Counted from the first letter of the stretch, positions 14,324 through 21,825 are shown. The stretch: DNA of 21,962 bases from Limiplasma sp045538465 (GCA_045538465.1 JAZSRK010000024.1:1-21962), one strand, 5' to 3'. Translations and numbers: made by a program. Notes: generated by a model not told the origin, from the letters alone.

Positions 14324-15261
14324 TGAGTAACATTTTTAACGTATTGCTTTTGCAGACAACACTGCGCTCTGCTACCCCTGTGGTGCTGGCGGCCATGGGC
14401 TGCCTGCTTACCCAGCACGTAAACATGACCAACATCGGCATCGACGGTATGATACTCATCGGTGCATTCTTTGCAGTGCTGGGCAGCTACTTTTTCGGCA
14501 GCTGGGCAGCCGGGCTGGGGCTCGCCATCGTATGCGGCATTTTGCTGGGGCTTTTCTACTATGTGTTCGTCATAAAGTTTGGCAGCGATGAGTTTATTAT
14601 CGGTGTAGCGCTGAACATTTTTGCAGGCGGTTTGACGGTGTTCCTTCTGCGCACGGTGTTCCAAGTAAAAGGCGCTTTCTCAGACCCCGCTCTGGTGCCC
14701 CTGCCCACCATTCACCTGCCGGTCATCAAGCATATCCCCGTCTTGGGGCAGCTGCTCTCCGGGCATACCCTGCTGGTGTACGTAAGCTGGGCGCTGGTCA
14801 TCATCCTGTGGGCGTTTATCTACAAGACCCCCGCCGGTGTGCACCTGCGTGCTTCCGGCGAGTATCCCGATGCCCTGACCGCCTGCGGCAAAAAGCCCGA
14901 AAAAATGAAATGCTTTGCCAGCGTGGCCTGCGGCATTCTGGCTTGTGTAGCCGGTGCGCACCTATCCCTTGGCTATCTGACCATGTTCTCCGAAAACATG
15001 AGCGCCTCCCGAGGCTATGTGGCCTTTGCCTGTGTCATCTTCGGCCGGGGCAACCCGCTGATCGTATTCCTTGCAGCGCTGCTGTTCGGCTTTATCGATG
15101 CCCTGGGTCTGCGCTTGCAAAACTACATTCCCAGCGACCTGACCGCCATGGCGCCGTATTTGGTTACCGTGGTGATGATGGTGGTGGTCGTCCTGTGGGG
15201 TGGGCGTCCGACACGCGCCGCTAACGCGGAGCGTGCCGTTCGCCCCGGGAGTGGACAATAG
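14323..15261 (+). CDS. BMP-type ABC transporter permease 2, repeat-derived C-terminus
   Basis: A 312-residue BPD_transp_2 permease, the second channel half. Family landmarks: NMTNIGIDGMILIGAFFAV near 28-48, FGSDEFIIGVALNIFAGG near 85-105, ACGKKPEKMKCFASVACG near 185-205, and ENMSASRGYVAFACVIFG near 225-242. The last membrane helix ends at VVMMVVVVLW (residue 292). The final 20 residues, GGRPTRAANA then ERAVRPGSGQ, are encoded entirely by the right inverted-repeat element, whose boundary is at 15198. The original tail was therefore probably replaced when the repeat entered or recombined here. All helices appear intact, so the protein is probably functional. An AAAGGAGG site at 14308-14315 precedes the start. 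Confidence 0.94.
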   Translation: MSNIFNVLLLQTTLRSATPVVLAAMGCLLTQHVNMTNIGIDGMILIGAFFAVLGSYFFGSWAAGLGLAIVCGILLGLFYYVFVIKFGSDEFIIGVALNIFAGGLTVFLLRTVFQVKGAFSDPALVPLPTIHLPVIKHIPVLGQLLSGHTLLVYVSWALVIILWAFIYKTPAGVHLRASGEYPDALTACGKKPEKMKCFASVACGILACVAGAHLSLGYLTMFSENMSASRGYVAFACVIFGRGNPLIVFLAALLFGFIDALGLRLQNYIPSDLTAMAPYLVTVVMMVVVVLWGGRPTRAANAERAVRPGSGQ

Positions 15262-15272
15262 TTCCGCGGCCT

Positions 15273-15300
15273 CTGAGGAGGGGCCCCAACCCTTCCTCAG
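15273..15300 (+). other. Hairpin with replaced stem in right element
   Basis: Arms ctgaggagggg (15273-15283) and cccttcctcag (15290-15300) form 11 pairs, one of them G-U, around loop ccccaa. It occupies the same place as the 300-323 hairpin of the left copy but with an almost entirely different stem sequence. Confidence 0.7.
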
Positions 15301-15313
15301 GCCGCTTGCTTGA

Positions 15314-15353
15314 GGGCATGTCCTCGCTTCGCTGCGGGCATGCCCCGTTTTTT
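15314..15353 (+). terminator. Intrinsic terminator of ABC operon, inside repeat
   Basis: Arms gggcatg (15314-15320) and catgccc (15339-15345) enclose an 18-nt loop, and TTTTTT follows at 15348-15353. It lies 53 bp after the permease stop codon. The equivalent hairpin in the left copy has no T-run, so here the repeat seems to serve as the operon terminator. Confidence 0.7.
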
Positions 15354-15491
15354 GTATGTTGGGCGTGAAGGCTTCCCGCCTTCGGCGTGAACGCCTCCCC
15401 GTGGGGGTGTATGTTGGCTGTTGGGGCTTGTCGCCTTCGGCTCATCGCCCCTATATGGGAGGAGACCCGCAGAAGGCTCCTTCGCTTGCGA

Positions 15492-15520
15492 GGGAGCTGT
15501 CGCCGAATGGCGACTGAGGG
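15492..15520 (+). repeat. Palindromic unit E, copy 1
   Basis: Stem gtcgcc (15499-15504)/ggcgac (15509-15514) with loop gaat, framed by gggagct and tgaggg. The same frame with a different stem occurs, inverted, at 15667-15700. Confidence 0.65.
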
Positions 15521-15581
15521 TGCCTCAAGTTGCTAAAAGCCATAGCTACATCTCCGTAGCCGATCGACAAACCCGCCCACC

Positions 15582-15637
15582 CCACTTGCCTCTCCCTCTG
15601 GGAGAGGTGGCTGAGCGAAGCGAGGCCGGAGAGGGTT
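15582..15637 (+). repeat. 56-bp palindromic unit D, copy 2
   Basis: Matches 135-190 inverted at 52 of 56 positions. It has the hairpin cctctccc/gggagagg with loop tct and a second short stem (ggct/ggcc). It stands free here, outside the large element. Confidence 0.8.
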
Positions 15638-15666
15638 CTGCCGCAAAGGGAGTCTTTCAGCGATAA

Positions 15667-15700
15667 CCCTCTCAGTCAGGCTGCGCCTGACAGCTCTCCC
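15667..15700 (-). repeat. Palindromic unit E, copy 2
   Basis: On the minus strand: gggagagct, then stem gtcaggc/gcctgac with a 3-nt loop (15691-15685 and 15681-15675), then tgagagggt. The frame matches unit E copy 1 while the stem is longer and of different sequence. Confidence 0.65.
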
Positions 15701-15760
15701 AGAGGGAGAGCCAAGGGTGGGAGGGCAGCCACGCCTGTCAACTCTGCCAGAGGGAGAGGT
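15693..15760 (-). repeat. Two degenerate half-copies of unit D
   Basis: Hairpin gctctccc (15693-15700)/gggagagc (15704-15711) with ccaaggg after it, and ctctgcc (15742-15748)/gggagag (15752-15758) with one mismatch. Both resemble the first hairpin of unit D on the minus strand, apparently decayed or truncated copies. Confidence 0.5.
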
Positions 15761-15770
15761 AAAGGGGGAA

Positions 15771-16222
15771 AGCTGTTACACCCCGCCAACTCCAGTTCGG
15801 GTTGCAAGGCGATGCACGAATGTAGCCACCAGCCGGCCCGCACCGCGACGGTAGAGAGCGACGTCAAATCCCCCGCCCTTTTTTTCGGCGGGGAAAAGGG
15901 CAAACGTAGTAGCGCCAAGTTGCACGTAAGACAGCCAACTTACATCCAGCAAATGCAAGTTTTGCCCGCCGCCGCAAAAAAGGGCTTTAAAGGGGATTTG
16001 ACCAAAGCGAACGTGTCGCTGTTTTCTGCCTACTCTTTTTAAAAAGAGTAGGCGCGGGTGTGGGGGTGCGTAACCCCCACCCAGTTTCTCGCAGCAGTAC
16101 TGCGAGATAACCACACAGCGCCGCTGCCGCCAGCAGCAACCTAACCATACCCCCCGCTTTCAGCGGCCGTCGGGAGCCAGCGCCTCGTGCGCAAAACACC
16201 CCTCCCACGAAACGGAGCATTC
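15771..16222. other. Gene-free stretch rich in palindromes
   Basis: No supported gene. It contains overlapping alternative stems at 15871-15901 (ccccgcc/ggcgggg or gccctttt/aaaagggc), a perfect 26-bp palindrome without loop at 16028-16053 (gcctactcttttt and its complement), an 8-bp stem at 16060-16080 (gtgggggt/acccccac), and a 7-bp stem at 16088-16106 (ctcgcag/ctgcgag). Frames of up to 112 codons on the minus strand lack ribosome binding sites and consist of these palindromes. No clear promoter for the flavoprotein gene was found. Confidence 0.6.
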
Positions 16223-17455
16223 ATGAAACACATCATCGTCATCGGAGGCGGCGCAGCAGGTCTGCTGGCTGCCATGGAAGCCGCCAAGAACGGCGCCAAG
16301 GTCACCTTGCTTGAGAAAAACGAGAAACTGGGCAAAAAGATCTACATCACCGGCAAGGGGCGCTGCAACGTGACCAACAACTGCGCCCCGGACAGTTTCC
16401 GGACAAATGTTATCAAAAACCCCCGGTTTTTGTTCAGCGCCCTAAACGCCTTCGCCCCTGCCGACCTGATGGCTCTTTTGGAAAAACTGGGCTGCCCGGT
16501 AAAAACAGAACGGGGCAACCGAGTATTCCCGGTCAGCGAAAAGGCCAGCGATGTGACCCGCGCGCTGGAAAAAGAACTGCATCGTCTGGGCGTGCGCATC
16601 CTGCTCAACAGTGCTGTACGCTCTGTGGATGCAGCCGATGGCATCATTACCGGCGTTACGCTGACGGATGGGCAGAAGCTTTCGGCCGATGCGGTCATCG
16701 TGGCCACCGGCGGCATGAGCTACCCCACCACCGGCTCCACCGGCGATGGTTTTGGCTGGCTGAAGCAGCTGGGTCATACGGTTTTCCCCGCTTTGCCCAC
16801 ACTCATCCCCCTTTTGAGCGATGCCAAATGGGTGACCGAGCTGCAAGGGCTGAGCCTGCGCAATGTACGGCTCACCTTGAAAGCGGGTAAAAAGAAACTT
16901 TACAGCGATCTAGGCGAAATGCTCTTTACCCATTTCGGCATTACAGGACCTCTGGTGCTCAGCGCCTCTGCCTACATGGCAGAGTTGGCCCCCGATGAAG
17001 TGTGCCTTACCTTGGATCTGAAACCCGGGCTTACTGCCGAGCAGTTGGATGCCCGCATCCTGCGGGATGTAGGCGAAGCGGGCAAAAAGCAACTGGGCAC
17101 CGTGCTGTGCGGTCTATATCCCTCCCGGTTAGCCGAAACCATGGCGCAGCTGTGCGCCCTCAGCTGGACAAGCCCTGCCTGCGAATTGACCCGTGAGGGA
17201 CGCATGGCGCTGGTGGAACGCACCAAAGCTTTGCAGATCCCCATCTCCGGCACCCGTCCCCTAAGCGAAGCAGTGGTCACCCGGGGCGGCGTAAGCGTGA
17301 AGGAGGTAAACCCTGCCACCATGGAAAGCAAGCTGGTATCCGGCTTGTACATTGCTGGCGAACTGCTGGATGTAGATGCCCTCACCGGCGGTTACAATTT
17401 GCAGATCGCCTTTTCCACCGGTCTGTTGGCAGGCCGCAGCGCCGCACAGGCCTAA
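16223..17455 (+). CDS. NAD(P)/FAD-dependent oxidoreductase, HI0933 family
   Basis: A 410-residue flavoprotein of the HI0933 / aminoacetone-oxidase-like family (YhiN type), the usual length. FAD-binding GGGAAG at 8-13 within IIVIGGGAAGLLAA, then the family-specific EKLGKKIYITGKGRCNVTNN (34-53), ATGGMSYPTTGSTGDG (161-176) and the C-terminal GGYNLQIAFSTG, which closes the FAD site. The physiological substrate is unknown for most members. ATG 16223 was chosen because GGAG at 16214-16217 is 5 nt upstream; the frame is open 36 nt further but has no binding site there. Cytoplasmic, no signal peptide. It is the first gene after the repeat array, and the exonuclease gene follows 140 bp later. Confidence 0.94.
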   Translation: MKHIIVIGGGAAGLLAAMEAAKNGAKVTLLEKNEKLGKKIYITGKGRCNVTNNCAPDSFRTNVIKNPRFLFSALNAFAPADLMALLEKLGCPVKTERGNRVFPVSEKASDVTRALEKELHRLGVRILLNSAVRSVDAADGIITGVTLTDGQKLSADAVIVATGGMSYPTTGSTGDGFGWLKQLGHTVFPALPTLIPLLSDAKWVTELQGLSLRNVRLTLKAGKKKLYSDLGEMLFTHFGITGPLVLSASAYMAELAPDEVCLTLDLKPGLTAEQLDARILRDVGEAGKKQLGTVLCGLYPSRLAETMAQLCALSWTSPACELTREGRMALVERTKALQIPISGTRPLSEAVVTRGGVSVKEVNPATMESKLVSGLYIAGELLDVDALTGGYNLQIAFSTGLLAGRSAAQA

Positions 17456-17595
17456 AGCATCAGCAGTGCAAACGCCGCCGCTTTGCAAGCTGAAAAAGCA
17501 CGCCAAAGACGGCTGCCTCTTTCGTTTTGCACCCTTTGAACACGTTTTCCCGGGCGGTGTCGCCTTTATTATCCTACAGTTTGGAGTTTTTACCT

Positions 17596-18585
17596 ATGCA
17601 GTTTATCGTATTGGATTTAGAATGGAACCAACCGGTCAGCTACCAGAGCGCCGCTTACCGCAAGGTGGGCGACAGGCTGCTGTTTGAAGTGATCCAGATC
17701 GGCGCAGCCAAGCTCAACGAGCAGCTGGAGATCGTGGATACCATCAGCGTGCCCATCTGCCCCACCCATTACATGACCATCCATCCTCGTGTAAAGCGCA
17801 TGACGGGTCTGAGCATGGATGTGCTGGCCGATGCGCCCGCCTTTCTGGAGGGCATGGAGCAGTTCCATCGCTGGTGCGGCGAGGATTGCGTCTTTGTCAC
17901 TTGGGGCTGCGACGACATCAGCGTTCTGCAGCAGAATGTAGATTTTTTCGGCTTTCAGCAGCCGTTGCCCAAGATGTACGACTTGCAGCGGCTCTATGCC
18001 TCCGCCATGAAGCTCAGCGGTCAAGCCGCCCTGAAAACCGCCATGGAAGTCTTGGAGATCGAGCCGGAAGAGGACCGCGCATTTCACAACGCGGAGCATG
18101 ATGCATACTATACCGCATTGGTGCTGCGCAAGCTGCCCGACCCCATGGCGGTGCTCAAGTACGAGGAGCACCCCCGCAAGCTGTGCCACAACGAGCGCCG
18201 CAGCCGTTTCCGTGCCACCAATATGATCCGCTCTGTACAGGAAGCGCTGGATAGCAAGGATCTAAAACAGCCCCGCTGCCCCACCTGCGGTCAGCCCACC
18301 GACCTTGTAACCGAGATGATCCCGCAAGCTACAGGCAAATATGTGGCGCTGAGCAAGTGCAAGCACCACGGCGCCATGTTTGTCAAAGTGCGCTTTGCTC
18401 AATTGCCCGATGGCCAGAAGGGGATGCACCTGAGCGTGCTGCCCGCCAACCGGCAAACCTCCGCTTATGTGCACACCAAAGAGCTGCAATTCCAGCTCAA
18501 GCGCAAGCGGGGCGATTATGCAAACTTCGATGTGGAAGACCTGGGCGAAGCGCTCAATTCCAACATGCCCTTTGAGGATGCGTAA
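17596..18585 (+). CDS. DEDDh 3'-5' exonuclease with zinc-ribbon-like C-terminus
   Basis: A 329-residue protein. Residues 1-185 are an RNase T / DNA polymerase III epsilon-type exonuclease: ExoI D7 and E9 (VLDLEWNQ), ExoII D106 or D107 (WGCDDISVL), ExoIII H164 and D169 (FHNAEHDAYYTALVL). All four acidic residues and the histidine are present, so it should be active on single-stranded RNA or DNA ends. It resembles the KapD-like clostridial branch. Residues 225-265 contain C228-x2-C231 and C255-x-H257-H258, suggesting a small zinc-binding module that may recognise nucleic acid. The start follows TTGGAG (17581-17586) with a 9-nt gap; the frame opens 69 nt earlier but the conserved domain begins at this ATG. 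Confidence 0.9.
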   Translation: MQFIVLDLEWNQPVSYQSAAYRKVGDRLLFEVIQIGAAKLNEQLEIVDTISVPICPTHYMTIHPRVKRMTGLSMDVLADAPAFLEGMEQFHRWCGEDCVFVTWGCDDISVLQQNVDFFGFQQPLPKMYDLQRLYASAMKLSGQAALKTAMEVLEIEPEEDRAFHNAEHDAYYTALVLRKLPDPMAVLKYEEHPRKLCHNERRSRFRATNMIRSVQEALDSKDLKQPRCPTCGQPTDLVTEMIPQATGKYVALSKCKHHGAMFVKVRFAQLPDGQKGMHLSVLPANRQTSAYVHTKELQFQLKRKRGDYANFDVEDLGEALNSNMPFEDA

Positions 18586-18622
18586 GCCCTCCCCACGATC
18601 AAGGGTGCCATTGTGAACCTGT

Positions 18623-18665
18623 AAGCCATGTCCTGCGGCAAGCAAATGCCGCTAGCTGGCTTTTT
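18623..18665 (+). terminator. Intrinsic terminator after exonuclease gene
   Basis: Outer arms aagcca (18623-18628)/tggctt (18657-18662) and inner arms gcggca (18635-18640)/tgccgc (18647-18652), ending in TTTTT at 18661-18665. Confidence 0.7.
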
Positions 18666-18718
18666 CATCTGCTTATGATTATTTGCTGCTCCCGCCGTAT
18701 GGAAAGGAGGCTGTACCT

Positions 18719-20386
18719 GTGTCCATCCAAGTTACGCTGCAAAACCATGTGCTCACCCTGCCAAAGGGCACCACGGTACAAGCCGCTCTTGCGGCGCTGC
18801 CAGCCACCGAGGCCCCGGTAAAGGAAACAGCGCTGGCTGCCATGAGTGGCGGCCGGGTGCTGGAACTGTCCCAGCCCCTTACTGCCGATACGACCCTTGT
18901 GCCGCTTACCTACCAGCACGAGGAGGGGCGCAGGCTGTACGAACGCTCCCTGCGGTTTTTGTTTCTGGCCAGCCTGAAGCGGCTGTATCCCGGTATGCGT
19001 GTGCGCATGCAGCATTCCGTAGGGCATGGGCTGTACATCACCCCGCAAAACGGTAGTATGGACCACGAGGATGTGCGGGCACTGCAAGCGGATATGCAGG
19101 CGCTGGTACAAGAGGATATCCCCTTCCAAAAAGAGGAATGGACGAGAGAAGCCGCCATTGCCTATTTTGAAAACGAAGGCTGGGGCGACAAGGCGGCTTT
19201 GCTGCGCTACCGCCCTAAGGAGACCATACCCATGTACCGCATGGCGGGGCTTTGCGAATATTTTTACGGCGCAATGCTGCCCTCCACCGGTATGATCACC
19301 GCCTTCCAGCTCAAGCCCCAGCACCCCGGGCTGGTACTGACTGCGCCCTCCCCCGATGCACCCGACCGCCCTGCGCCCTACACGCCCCGCAAAAAGTTTT
19401 TGCAGGTGTTTGACGAGAGCCAGCGCTGGTGCAGCATTCTGGGCGCGCGCAACGTTGCCGATGTGAACCAAATGATCAAGAGCGGGCAGATACGCGAATT
19501 CGTGCGGGTAAACGAAGCCCTGCACGACCGCTCCATCGCCGCCATAGCAGATGATATCCTGCGCCGCCACGCCCGCATCGTAATGATCTTTGGCCCTTCC
19601 TCCAGCGGCAAGACCACCTTTGCCAATCGGCTAGCAGTGCACCTTCGGGTGCTTGGGCAGAAGCCGCACCTGATCTCGCTGGACGACTTTTACCGCAACC
19701 GGGCCGATCTGCCGCTGGAAGCCGACGGCACCCCCGACTTGGAGCACGTGGAAGCGCTGGATATCCCCTGCCTGACCCAGTGTTTGGAAGCTTTGCTCAG
19801 CGGCGACAAGGTGGATATGCCCTTGTACGACTTTACACGAGCCTGCCGCAGCAGCGAGACCCACTGCATGCAGCTTGCTTCCGATGAGCCCTTGCTGGTG
19901 GAAGGCATCCACGGCATGAACGACCGCATCGTATCTCAACTGCCGGAACGGCTGATGTACGGCGTGTATGTAAGCGCATTGGGCTGCATCAATATGGATG
20001 ACCACAACCGCATCCGTACCACCGATGTACGGCTTCTGCGCCGCATCGTTCGCGATATGCGCAAGCGCAACACCTCCCCTATGCAAACCATCGATATGTG
20101 GCCCAAGGTACGAGCCGGCGAAGAAAGATGGATCTTCCCCTATCAGGAGCGGGCAGATGTTATGTTCAACACCTCCCTGCACTACGAATTGCCCATCCTC
20201 AAGACCATGGCCTATGAGCTGCTATTGCAGATCCCGCCCTCTGCGCCCCAGTACCTTACCGCCCGGCGGCTCATCAAGATGCTGCACTATTTTCTGCCCG
20301 CCGGCGGCGCTGTAATGGAAGAGATCCCGCCGCTTTCCATCCTTCGGGAATTTGTCGGTGACAGCGCATTTTATGACATCCATTGA
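18719..20386 (+). CDS. Nucleoside kinase (uridine-kinase-like) with ThrRS-like N-terminus
   Basis: A 555-residue two-part protein. Residues 1-65 resemble a TGS domain, and about 70-210 resemble the second additional (editing-like) domain of threonyl-tRNA synthetase, including H99-SVG-H103. Residues 285-500 are a phosphoribulokinase/uridine kinase P-loop domain: Walker A GPSSSGKTT (292-300), then LISLDDFYRNR (318-328) and LLVEGIHGMND for Walker B. This fusion is a recognised family in Clostridia and Thermotogales, annotated as nucleoside kinase; it phosphorylates nucleosides using ATP, and the role of the N-terminal part is unsettled. The start is GTG 18719, set by AAAGGAGG (18703-18710) with an 8-nt gap; an ATG 36 nt upstream precedes that site. 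It could salvage nucleosides taken up by the upstream transporter (inference). Confidence 0.92.
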   Translation: MSIQVTLQNHVLTLPKGTTVQAALAALPATEAPVKETALAAMSGGRVLELSQPLTADTTLVPLTYQHEEGRRLYERSLRFLFLASLKRLYPGMRVRMQHSVGHGLYITPQNGSMDHEDVRALQADMQALVQEDIPFQKEEWTREAAIAYFENEGWGDKAALLRYRPKETIPMYRMAGLCEYFYGAMLPSTGMITAFQLKPQHPGLVLTAPSPDAPDRPAPYTPRKKFLQVFDESQRWCSILGARNVADVNQMIKSGQIREFVRVNEALHDRSIAAIADDILRRHARIVMIFGPSSSGKTTFANRLAVHLRVLGQKPHLISLDDFYRNRADLPLEADGTPDLEHVEALDIPCLTQCLEALLSGDKVDMPLYDFTRACRSSETHCMQLASDEPLLVEGIHGMNDRIVSQLPERLMYGVYVSALGCINMDDHNRIRTTDVRLLRRIVRDMRKRNTSPMQTIDMWPKVRAGEERWIFPYQERADVMFNTSLHYELPILKTMAYELLLQIPPSAPQYLTARRLIKMLHYFLPAGGAVMEEIPPLSILREFVGDSAFYDIH

Positions 20387-20411
20387 CAGAAACAGCGCAT
20401 TATAGTATAAA
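20383..20411 (+). promoter_or_regulatory. Sigma-A promoter of glycosyltransferase gene
   Basis: Consensus TTGACA (20383-20388), a 17-bp spacer, and TATAAA (20406-20411). The -35 hexamer overlaps the TGA stop codon of the kinase gene (20384-20386). It lies 49 bp before the start at 20461. Confidence 0.85.
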
Positions 20412-20460
20412 TATATTTTGGTGGCACATGCCCATGACCCCTTGAAAGGAAGTTGTGACC

Positions 20461-21825
20461 ATGAAAATCGCGATCGCGATCGTTGAAGGCATTATGATGG
20501 TTTTCAGCACTTGGCTGATGTTTCTGATGGTCTACCAGATCGTGCTCAGTTTTATTGGCTTCAAGCGCAAAACCAAGGACTATGAGGATCACGACCCAGA
20601 AGCCCGCTTTTTGGTGCTGGTTCCCGCCCATAACGAGGAGAAGGTTATCGCTACCATGATCGATAACCTGAACCGGATGGACTACCCCCGGGAATTGTAC
20701 GACTACATCATTCTGGCAGATAACTGCACTGACCGTACCGAAGAGATCGCCCGTTCGCTGGGCGCAGAGGTGCTGGTAAGCCGCAAGGAAAGCGAGGATG
20801 AGCCCACCGGCAAGCCCATCGTGCTCAAAAAGGCGCTCACTGCGCTGGGCAACTATCACGAAAAGTACGATCTGGTCATGTTTTTCGATGCTGATAACAT
20901 GATCGACCTGAATATGTTCCGTGAAGTAAACAGCCAGTACCTGCATTCCGGGCGCAAAGCCGATGTGATCCAGTGCTATCTGGGCTGCAAAAACAGCAAG
21001 GGCTTGGTGGCTTTTGCCGACTATGTAAGCTACACCATCACCAACCGTTTTATGCAGTATTCCAAGCAGCGCTGCGGGCTGAATGCAGCCATTGGCGGCA
21101 CCGGTTTCTGCGTATCTGCCAAGTACCTCTACGAGCGCGGCGGCTGGACGTCCCTCAGCCTTACCGAAGACTTTGAGCTTCAGATCGAGACCATCTGCGA
21201 GGGCCGCCGCCTGATGTGGAACAACGAGGTGCGCATCCACGATGAAAAGCCCACCAAGCTGCGTGCTTGCGCCCGTCAGCGTTTGCGCTGGGCACAGGGC
21301 CGCTGGTTCGTTTCCTTCAAGAACACCCCCCGTCTGATCAAAGCCCTGTTTACCGGCAAGATCAGCTTTTGGGAGTTCCTGAGCACCTTCTGGGGCATGT
21401 ACAACATGTCTCCCTTTGCAGTGCTTACGATCGAAGGCGTTTTGATGATCTTCCTTGAGATCGCGCGCCGCTACATTCCCACTGCATCCGACTATGTTAC
21501 CCTGCGCATGAGCTCCATGTTCAGCTTTAACTTCATCAGTATTCTGGTCATGTTCTACAGCATCTATGTGCTGTTCTATGTAGGCGATTATCTGGATAAC
21601 CACCGTACCCCCAAGCTGAAGGAAGTTTTCCCGGTGTTCGTCTCCATCTTTATCAACATGGGTCTGGGCGGCTTTGTTAACCTGATCGGTCTGTTCAAGC
21701 ACCGTCAGCAGAGCGTTTGGGTAAAGACCGAGCACAGCATCAATGTGGATATGGATACAGTACTGGCACAGACCGCCAACCAAAACGATAAGAAAGAAAA
21801 ACAGCCCGCAGAGGCAGAAGCCTGA
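20461..21825 (+). CDS. Family 2 membrane glycosyltransferase
   Basis: A 454-residue processive-type GT2 enzyme that probably makes or exports a surface polysaccharide from nucleotide sugars. One N-terminal helix (about 8-32), a cytoplasmic GT-A domain (50-290), and three or four C-terminal helices (about 310-340, 355-385, 390-405). Motifs: VLVPAHNEEKV (52-62), ADNCTDRTEE (86-95), the DxD motif DAD (143-145), the acceptor-site TED (235-237), and QRLRW (273-277), the Q-x-x-R-W signature of cellulose, chitin and hyaluronan synthase-like enzymes. Product unknown. ATG 20461 is 10 nt after AAAGGA (20445-20450); the in-frame GTG at 20455 is only 4 nt away, so less likely. It has its own promoter and terminator and appears monocistronic. 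The C-terminal tail is charged and unstructured. Confidence 0.93.
   Translation: MKIAIAIVEGIMMVFSTWLMFLMVYQIVLSFIGFKRKTKDYEDHDPEARFLVLVPAHNEEKVIATMIDNLNRMDYPRELYDYIILADNCTDRTEEIARSLGAEVLVSRKESEDEPTGKPIVLKKALTALGNYHEKYDLVMFFDADNMIDLNMFREVNSQYLHSGRKADVIQCYLGCKNSKGLVAFADYVSYTITNRFMQYSKQRCGLNAAIGGTGFCVSAKYLYERGGWTSLSLTEDFELQIETICEGRRLMWNNEVRIHDEKPTKLRACARQRLRWAQGRWFVSFKNTPRLIKALFTGKISFWEFLSTFWGMYNMSPFAVLTIEGVLMIFLEIARRYIPTASDYVTLRMSSMFSFNFISILVMFYSIYVLFYVGDYLDNHRTPKLKEVFPVFVSIFINMGLGGFVNLIGLFKHRQQSVWVKTEHSINVDMDTVLAQTANQNDKKEKQPAEAEA

Larger units (their letters stand above)
15198..15490 (+). repeat. Right copy of large modular inverted-repeat element
   Basis: Collinear, in opposite orientation, with 62-402. 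Blocks in order: 15198-15210 and 15235-15245 (end block), 15249-15270 (22 bp identical), a hairpin at 15273-15300, a hairpin at 15314-15345, 15365-15396 (32 bp identical), 15431-15442 (12 bp) and 15455-15490 (36 bp identical). It lacks the nested 56-bp unit present in the left copy. The first 64 bp lie inside the permease gene and supply its stop codon. Within it the 32-bp block folds into two small stems (gaaggc/gccttc and ggcg/cgcc). Confidence 0.85.

Noticed and set aside
62..15490. Composite transposon or integrative element bounded by the inverted repeats
   Set aside because: No transposase, integrase or conjugation gene lies between them, no target duplication can be seen, and base composition looks even; kept only as inverted repeats.
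15492..15760. CRISPR array
   Set aside because: Repeats are few, palindromic, in both orientations and unevenly spaced, with no unique spacers of constant length and no cas genes.
15776..16114. 112-codon minus-strand frame in the right repeat cluster
   Set aside because: It is formed by palindromes, lacks a binding site and shows no domain; treated as non-coding.
20371..21783. 470-codon open frame antisense to the glycosyltransferase
   Set aside because: The plus-strand protein has full GT2 motifs, a promoter and a terminator; the antisense product has no recognisable feature.
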